Assembly: GCA_964657795.1 (NCBI GenBank)
Contig: CAZZWS010000127.1
Location: 1-11,732, forward strand
Length of the DNA: 11,732 nt
From: CAHJXF01 sp964657795
GTDB lineage: Bacteria > Pseudomonadota > Gammaproteobacteria > Burkholderiales > Burkholderiaceae_D
Reading direction: 5' to 3'
Shown: positions 7,421 to 11,732 of the stretch, in pieces
Layout: every line of letters begins with the position of its first letter
Numbering within the stretch: the stretch's first letter is position 1
Notes under the pieces: generated by a model
The model's input: only the letters and a program-made list of their open reading frames with translations
What the model was told of the DNA's origin: nothing
The model's database searches: none
Translations under genes and position numbers: made by a program

Positions 7421-7658
7421 CGGAGGCGTCGACGACGCACGAGCGCAGCGCTCATCAGGCCGATCGCGAGCCATGCGAACCGCGCTGGTTCCGGGACGGC
7501 CGCGACGCCGTTCGACGGGGCGCGAAAGCCGAAGGCTCCGGCGTCGTCCATCGAAGTGTCGAAGAGTCGACATTCGGCGACTGAAATCGGACGGTGCGCC
7601 AGGTTTTGCTGATCCCTGGGTCGAGCGCTTTGTGCGACGTCCCGGGGCCCGTCTGCAC
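7417..7658 (-). pseudogene. Remnant of a PEP-CTERM sorting-signal protein
   Basis: On the minus strand the last 26 codons before a TAA at 7419-7417 encode VPEPA, then a 14-residue hydrophobic segment FAWLAIGLMSAALV, then RRRRLR and stop. This is the classic PEP-CTERM tail: exosortase recognition motif, transmembrane helix, arginine cluster. Known: such proteins are exported and processed by an exosortase, usually in species making exopolysaccharide biofilm or floc matrix. The frame has only one ATG (7551, 44 codons) with no Shine-Dalgarno and no signal peptide, so the gene is not intact. Upstream, a different minus-strand frame (from about 7658 down to about 7570) has high G/C at third positions and protein-like content (KTWRTVRFQSPNVDSSTLRW), suggesting a single missing base shifted the frame. 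The tail itself is clear; the extent of the remnant is inferred. It overlaps the GMC stop codon. Confidence 0.65.
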
Positions 7659-7726
7659 GCGGACCAACCGTTGCGGACGCCGGCTGCGACGGCGGGCTCG
7701 CAAATGGGCGGCGTCGCCCCCGCCGC

Positions 7727-8095
7727 TCAAGCCTTCACTTCGAACACCTGTTCGAAACCGCCAAAAATCATCCGCTTGCCGTCGAAGGGCGCAGACGGGT
7801 TGCCGGGTGCAGACGGATCCATGCGTGGATCTTCTCTCATCTTCTTCATGCCGGCGTCGCGCGTGGCCTTGTCCGGCCATTCAACCCACGAGAAGGCCAC
7901 CGTCTCCTCGCCAGTGGCCTGGACTGCGCGGCGGAAGTCAGTGACCTGGCCGTCGGGGACGTCGTCGCCCCAACCCTCGAACACACGAGTCGCGCCCAGC
8001 TCGATGAACAGCGAGTCGAAGTGGCGCGCGTGCTCGACGAACTGTTGCTTGTTGGTCGTGGGAACCGCGATCACGAAACCATCGATGTATGACAT
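7727..8095 (-). CDS. DUF1428 family protein (YbaA-like)
   Basis: 122-aa small soluble protein of the DUF1428 family, whose members adopt a ferredoxin-like (dimeric alpha-beta barrel) fold; no reaction is established. Seen: MSYIDGFVIAVPT at 1-13, GATRVFEGWGDDVPDG at 34-49, FSWVEWPDKATRDAGMKKM at 68-86, DPRMDP at 89-94 and PFDGKRMIFGGFE at 103-115, all hallmarks of the family, at full length. Start well supported: GAGGGG lies 5 nt before the ATG. It lies 233 bp downstream of the carboxyltransferase gene on the same strand and just upstream of the PEP-CTERM remnant. Being only about 120 residues with its own strong ribosome site, it may be expressed independently. Function unknown. Confidence 0.93.
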   Translation of the reverse strand: MSYIDGFVIAVPTTNKQQFVEHARHFDSLFIELGATRVFEGWGDDVPDGQVTDFRRAVQATGEETVAFSWVEWPDKATRDAGMKKMREDPRMDPSAPGNPSAPFDGKRMIFGGFEQVFEVKA

Positions 8096-8328
8096 GTCTA
8101 CCCCTCGTTAGGTTGACCGGTGTGCGCACTCGCCTGAGGGCGTCTCGTATCCCGTCGACGTACTACCGGAAGCGAGATCGACATTCCCTGCACGAGGACA
8201 TGCGACCTGCGGCGCCGATGCAGATGCTTGCAGGGTCGGCTGCAGCGAGGCCCTCCCTCAGCCGCCCCTGTACCACCATGTAACCCGCATCCGGGAAGAA
8301 AATATGGTCGCGCACGAGCGAAGCGGTA

Positions 8329-9867
8329 TCAAGGATCGATCCGGTGCTTGAAGCGCGGCACGTTCGCGGCGTCGGTCTTTCTGAGTGCCGCACCGATCAC
8401 GGCCCGGGTGTCGGCCGGATCGATCACGTCGTCGATCAGGCCCAGGGCTGCTGCCTCGTAGGCGCTCGATTGCTTCGCGACCCGATCCATGATTTCGGCC
8501 CTGCGCCGCTCGGGATCGGCAGCGTTCGCGATTTCCTTGCCGTGGACGATCTGCACCGCGGCTTCCGGGCCCATCACGTCGAAATGCGCCATGGGCCACG
8601 CGACGATCGTGTCCGGATCGAGCACGCGGCCGCCCAGCGCGATGTATGACAGTCCGATCGCCTTGCGCACGATGATCGTGACCTTCGGCACCGTGACGGC
8701 CAGCACCGTGTTGAGCAGGCGCGCGGCGAGCGTCACCATCCGGGCCTTCTCGATCTCCGGCCCGACCAGGAATCCCGGGGCGTCGCAAAGGAAGACCAAC
8801 GGCACGTGGAACGCATCGCACAGGTCGATGAACTTGCGGACCTTGTGCACCGCCTTCTCGTCGAGCACGCCGCCGCGAACCGCCGGGTTCGATGCGACGA
8901 AGCCGACCGATCTTCCATCGATGCGCGCGAACGCCGTCACGAGGCTGGCGCCGTACTTCGCGCGATAGAAAAACAGCTCGCCGGCGTCGACGATCAGCGC
9001 GAGCACGCGCCGCATGTCGTACGCCTGGCGGCCGCTGTCGGGGACGAGCTCGCGCAGCCTGCGTCGGCCTTCGGCGTCGTCCACCGCCGCCGCACGCGAC
9101 GCGACGCGCGGCGGCAGCGCATCGCAGTGCGATGGCAGATAGGACAGGAACTGCCGGATCGAATCGAGGCATTCGCCCTCCGTGTCGCCGACGTGATCGG
9201 TCTGGCCGGTGACCGTCGCGCTGACGTCGGCGCCACCGATCGCCTCGGAGGTGACGTCTTCCTTGATGCCGACCTTGACGACCAGCGGTCCGGACATCCC
9301 GATGAAGCCGGTGCCGCGGGCCAGCGTCGTGAAGTCGGATTGCGCAGCCGTGAAGGACGGTCCGCCGAACGCGGGCCCGAGGACGGCTGCCACCTGCGGC
9401 ACACGGCCGGACATGCGGAAGTGATCGCCGAAGCGCGCGCCCATGCCGGCTGCCATGGCGCCGAAACTTTCCTGGACGCGCGATGCGCCGGCTTCCATCA
9501 GCGCGATGAACGGGGCCTTGTGCGCCAGCGCAGCGGCCCGTACGCGCGCGATCTTCAGCTCACCGACACGGCCGCGCGTGCCGCCGAGCACCGATGCGTC
9601 ATCCGCGGCCAGGTAGACCAGTCGGCCTTCGATCGTCCCATGGCCTGTCACGACGCCGTCGGCCGGCGTCCGATCGCTCAGGTCCGGATGACCACTGTGT
9701 GCGAGCCGGCCCATCTCGACGAAACTGTCGACGTCTAGCAGCAGCGCGATCCGTTCACGCGCGGTCAGCTTGCCGAGCGCATGAAGCCTTTCGACCACAG
9801 CGGGCGTCGTGGCATCCTGAATCGCGCGATGGCGCCTTTCGAGTTCGTCGATGTGCTGCTGATCCAT
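8329..9867 (-). CDS. Acyl-CoA carboxylase carboxyltransferase (beta) subunit
   Basis: 512-aa two-lobed crotonase-fold subunit that moves carboxyl from biotin to an acyl-CoA (acetyl-, propionyl-, methylcrotonyl- or related). Seen: the N-terminal start LGKLTARERIALLLD at 31-45 typical of the family; N-lobe MEAGASRVQES at 124-134 in place of the usual SGGARIQEG; GPAFGGPSFTAAQSDF at 164-179; C-lobe CDAPGFLVGPEIEKA at 361-375; VPKVTIIVRKAIGLSYIALGG at 393-413, where RKAYGGAY is usual; AWPMAHFDVMGPEAAV at 423-438. Isoleucine 409 stands where propionyl-type enzymes have aspartate, arguing against a typical propionyl-CoA enzyme. Start 9867 fits the family N-terminus; an in-frame ATG at 9957 would add about 30 non-conserved residues. 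No biotin carboxylase or biotin-carrier gene is in the window, so the partner must be elsewhere. It diverges from the transporter gene. Confidence 0.92.
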   Translation of the reverse strand: MDQQHIDELERRHRAIQDATTPAVVERLHALGKLTARERIALLLDVDSFVEMGRLAHSGHPDLSDRTPADGVVTGHGTIEGRLVYLAADDASVLGGTRGRVGELKIARVRAAALAHKAPFIALMEAGASRVQESFGAMAAGMGARFGDHFRMSGRVPQVAAVLGPAFGGPSFTAAQSDFTTLARGTGFIGMSGPLVVKVGIKEDVTSEAIGGADVSATVTGQTDHVGDTEGECLDSIRQFLSYLPSHCDALPPRVASRAAAVDDAEGRRRLRELVPDSGRQAYDMRRVLALIVDAGELFFYRAKYGASLVTAFARIDGRSVGFVASNPAVRGGVLDEKAVHKVRKFIDLCDAFHVPLVFLCDAPGFLVGPEIEKARMVTLAARLLNTVLAVTVPKVTIIVRKAIGLSYIALGGRVLDPDTIVAWPMAHFDVMGPEAAVQIVHGKEIANAADPERRRAEIMDRVAKQSSAYEAAALGLIDDVIDPADTRAVIGAALRKTDAANVPRFKHRIDP

Positions 9868-10084
9868 GGCTCGTGTGCGTACCGGTCGGGCCTCGCGCCG
9901 ACCCGAAACAAGATGCCTGTCTATGGAAGAGCCAGGAGATATGAAGCGATCGATCATTATGCGATAGCGTGGTGACCCGCGCCGCGCCCTGGATCGCTGG
10001 CGTCACGAGGCCCTTGCCGTGACGCGACCCGTCACGAACGATGCAGGCCATGAAGCGTCGCGCGAATTTATCAGGAGACCTTGC
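9868..10084. promoter_or_regulatory. Divergent promoter region between carboxyltransferase and transporter genes
   Basis: 217 bp between divergent starts, so promoters for both genes should be here. No confident -35/-10 pair was identified. The right half carries a cluster of inverted repeats, listed separately, and a good ribosome site AGGAGA at 10073-10078, 6 nt before the transporter ATG, which fixes that start. Confidence 0.5.
10000..10036. repeat. Three alternating copies of a CGTCACG / CGTGACG repeat
   Basis: GCGTCACG (10000-10007) is matched by CGTGACGC (10018-10025), a perfect 8-bp inverted repeat with a 10-nt spacer. The middle copy CGTGACG (10018-10024) also pairs with CGTCACG at 10030-10036 across a 5-nt spacer. 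The two hairpins are mutually exclusive. The cluster ends 48 nt before the transporter start codon: a candidate operator with three half-sites or a leader structure. Confidence 0.55.
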
Positions 10085-11686
10085 ATGATTCGCCCCAGTC
10101 GTCGAGCCGTGCCGCAGATCGGCCGTCTTTCCTTTCCGCGTTCCTGCCGCACGCGAGCAAGCGGCTTCGCGGCCATCGGCGTGATCGCGTTGAGCGCGTT
10201 CGCCGGCGTCGCGGCGGCGGCCGGCGCCACGAGTCCGGCGGTCGACAAGGATACGTTGGTCGTGGCGCTCGACAAGGAGATCCAGAGCCTCGACGCGCAG
10301 GTCACGGCATCGGGCGACTCGCAGCGCTATGCGATGCAGATCTACGACACGCTGTATGGATTCGATGCGAAGGGCAATGTCGTGCCGCGCATGGCGGACT
10401 CGGTGCGCATGAGTCCCGACAAACTGACCTATACATTCACCCTTCGCAAGGGCATCCGCTTCCAGAACGGCGATCCCTTCACGTCCGAGGACGTCAAGTA
10501 TTCGATCGAGCGCATCATCGAACCGGCGTCGAAGAGCACGCGCCGCCCGTACTTCGCGCCGTTCGTCGACAGCGTCCAGACGCCCGACCCGCTGACGGTC
10601 GCGATCAAGCTGAAGCAGCCCGACGGCGTCTTCATGAACAAGATCGCCGGCTTCCTGTTCATCGTCGGCAAGAAGTACACGTCGCAGCTCGCATCGCCGG
10701 AAGCGTTCGCCGCGGCGCCGATCGGCTCGGGTCCGTATCGGGTCAAGGAGAACAAGATCGGCCAGTATCTGGCGCTCGAACGCTTCGACGGGTGTTACGG
10801 CGAGAAGCCGCACATCAAGACGCTGATCTACAAGTACATTCCCGAAGGCAGCAGCCGCGTCAACGCCATCCTTTCGGGCGAGGTCGACATCGCGGCACTG
10901 ATTCCGCTACCCGACGTCCAGCGCCTCAAGGCCGAGAAGACGCTCGATGTGATCACCAATCCGGTCTCGTCGCCGATGCACGTGCGGCTGTACTCCGACG
11001 TCCCCGGCGAGCCGCTCGCCAAGCGCGACGTGCGTCTCGCGCTCAACTACGCGATCGATGCGAAGGCGATCATCGACGGTGTGTTCCACGGCGTCGGCGC
11101 GCCGATGGGCAGCTTCATCTCGGCGTACTACCCGTATGGCGGCGATCCTTCGCTCGCGCCTTATCCGTACGATCCCGCGAAGGCCAAGGCCCTGCTGAAG
11201 CAGGCCGGCTACCCCAACGGCTTCGAACTGACACTGTATGACTCGGTCGGCACGCCGAAGGAATTGGCCGAAGCGGTGAGCGCCTATTGGTCGCTGGTCG
11301 GCGTGCGCGCGAAGATCAGTCGGATCGACTACGCCGCCTGGAGCCGCCTGAACAACACGCACAAGACCGGGCCCGCGACGACGACCCAGTTCACGAACGC
11401 CATCTACGATCCGATCCACCCGGTCGCCGGCTCGTTCTCCAAGGACGGACCGTGGGCCGACTACTCGAATCCGGAAGTCGAAGCGTTGCTGAAGGAACTC
11501 GACGGCACGTCCGGTCCCGAAGCTCGCGGCGCGCTATTCCGGAAGATCGGAAAGATCCTGCACGACGACGCCGCGGCCGTACTCGTCACGGAACTGTTCA
11601 ACGTCTACGCGAAGAAGAAGGACATCGCCTGGGAAGTGCAGCAGGGCTCGGGCTTCATGAACTTCCGCAAAGTCGAATGGCGATAG
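10085..11686 (+). CDS. Oligopeptide/dipeptide-type ABC transporter substrate-binding protein
   Basis: 533-aa periplasmic solute-binding protein of family 5 (DppA/OppA-like), which captures peptides, nickel, opines, glutathione or similar solutes for an ABC importer. Seen: a Sec-type signal peptide with a long basic n-region (about 1-26), hydrophobic core at 27-45 (GFAAIGVIALSAFAGVAAA) and probable cleavage near the following alanines; then DTLVVALDKEIQSLDAQ, the family's typical N-terminal beta strand; TYTFTLRKGIRFQNGDPFTSEDVKYSIERI, the family core; and the late motif around YDPAKAKALLKQAGYPNGFEL. No lipobox cysteine, so soluble in the periplasm. The start is fixed by AGGAGA 6 nt upstream. 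A cluster of inverted repeats precedes it and may regulate it. Only 46 bp remain after the stop, so permease and ATPase genes, if present, lie outside. The ligand cannot be deduced. Confidence 0.94.
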   Translation: MIRPSRRAVPQIGRLSFPRSCRTRASGFAAIGVIALSAFAGVAAAAGATSPAVDKDTLVVALDKEIQSLDAQVTASGDSQRYAMQIYDTLYGFDAKGNVVPRMADSVRMSPDKLTYTFTLRKGIRFQNGDPFTSEDVKYSIERIIEPASKSTRRPYFAPFVDSVQTPDPLTVAIKLKQPDGVFMNKIAGFLFIVGKKYTSQLASPEAFAAAPIGSGPYRVKENKIGQYLALERFDGCYGEKPHIKTLIYKYIPEGSSRVNAILSGEVDIAALIPLPDVQRLKAEKTLDVITNPVSSPMHVRLYSDVPGEPLAKRDVRLALNYAIDAKAIIDGVFHGVGAPMGSFISAYYPYGGDPSLAPYPYDPAKAKALLKQAGYPNGFELTLYDSVGTPKELAEAVSAYWSLVGVRAKISRIDYAAWSRLNNTHKTGPATTTQFTNAIYDPIHPVAGSFSKDGPWADYSNPEVEALLKELDGTSGPEARGALFRKIGKILHDDAAAVLVTELFNVYAKKKDIAWEVQQGSGFMNFRKVEWR

Positions 11687-11732
11687 CGCGCGCGGACGCG
11701 AGTACGAATGGCCGAATGACGCAGGGCCGCAT

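Noticed and set aside
5872..7584. 570-codon open frame in another plus-strand frame of the GMC gene
   Set aside because: Extremely arginine-rich with no domains; a by-product of high G+C, while the overlapping frame has all GMC motifs.
8163..8393. 76-codon minus-strand frame after the carboxyltransferase gene
   Set aside because: It overlaps the carboxyltransferase end in another frame and has no Shine-Dalgarno or known motif, although a short stretch (FFPDAGYMVVQGRL) reads like protein.
1..11732. Search for CRISPR arrays, tRNAs, insertion sequences or defence genes
   Set aside because: No regularly spaced repeats, tRNA-like cloverleaf, transposase motif, terminal repeats or defence domains were found by eye.

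Overview
The window looks like chromosomal DNA of a high-G+C proteobacterium. The conserved genes have roughly 60-67% G+C in the stretches I counted and strongly G/C-biased third codon positions. The glutathione-dependent formaldehyde pathway and a PEP-CTERM sorting tail both point to Proteobacteria, with beta- or gamma- the likeliest by inference. No rRNA, tRNA, CRISPR array, transposase or phage gene was seen.

Layout. (1) 1-648, minus strand: the N-terminal part of an FkbM-family SAM-dependent methyltransferase, running off the left edge. (2) 789-1901, plus: class III alcohol dehydrogenase / S-(hydroxymethyl)glutathione dehydrogenase. (3) 2060-3169, minus: a membrane acyltransferase of the acyltransferase-3 family, with clearly lower G+C than its neighbours. 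(4) 3281-4123, plus: S-formylglutathione hydrolase, the next enzyme of the formaldehyde pathway, separated from gene 2 by gene 3. (5) 4460-5677, plus: a second, different acyltransferase-3 membrane protein. (6) 5741-7420, plus: a GMC-family FAD oxidoreductase. (7) 7417-7658, minus: a broken remnant ending in a clear PEP-CTERM tail, overlapping the GMC stop codon tail to tail. (8) 7727-8095, minus: a DUF1428 protein. (9) 8329-9867, minus: the carboxyltransferase (beta) subunit of a biotin-dependent acyl-CoA carboxylase. (10) 10085-11686, plus: a periplasmic oligopeptide-type ABC-transporter substrate-binding protein, whose permease genes would lie beyond the right edge.

How they work together. 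Genes 2 and 4 form a complete two-enzyme route from the spontaneous formaldehyde-glutathione adduct to formate plus glutathione. The FkbM methyltransferase, the two acyltransferases and the PEP-CTERM remnant fit a genome that makes and decorates surface polysaccharide; PEP-CTERM proteins typically occur with an exosortase and an exopolysaccharide locus, neither of which is in this window. The GMC enzyme, the carboxyltransferase and the transporter protein look like ordinary catabolic or uptake genes with no proven link to each other.

The most notable points are the unannotatable PEP-CTERM remnant, visible only by reading a frame with no usable start; the low-G+C acyltransferase splitting the formaldehyde gene pair; a cluster of three alternating inverted repeats just before the transporter gene; and altered glycine motifs in the carboxyltransferase. 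I see no convincing wholly new multi-gene system.
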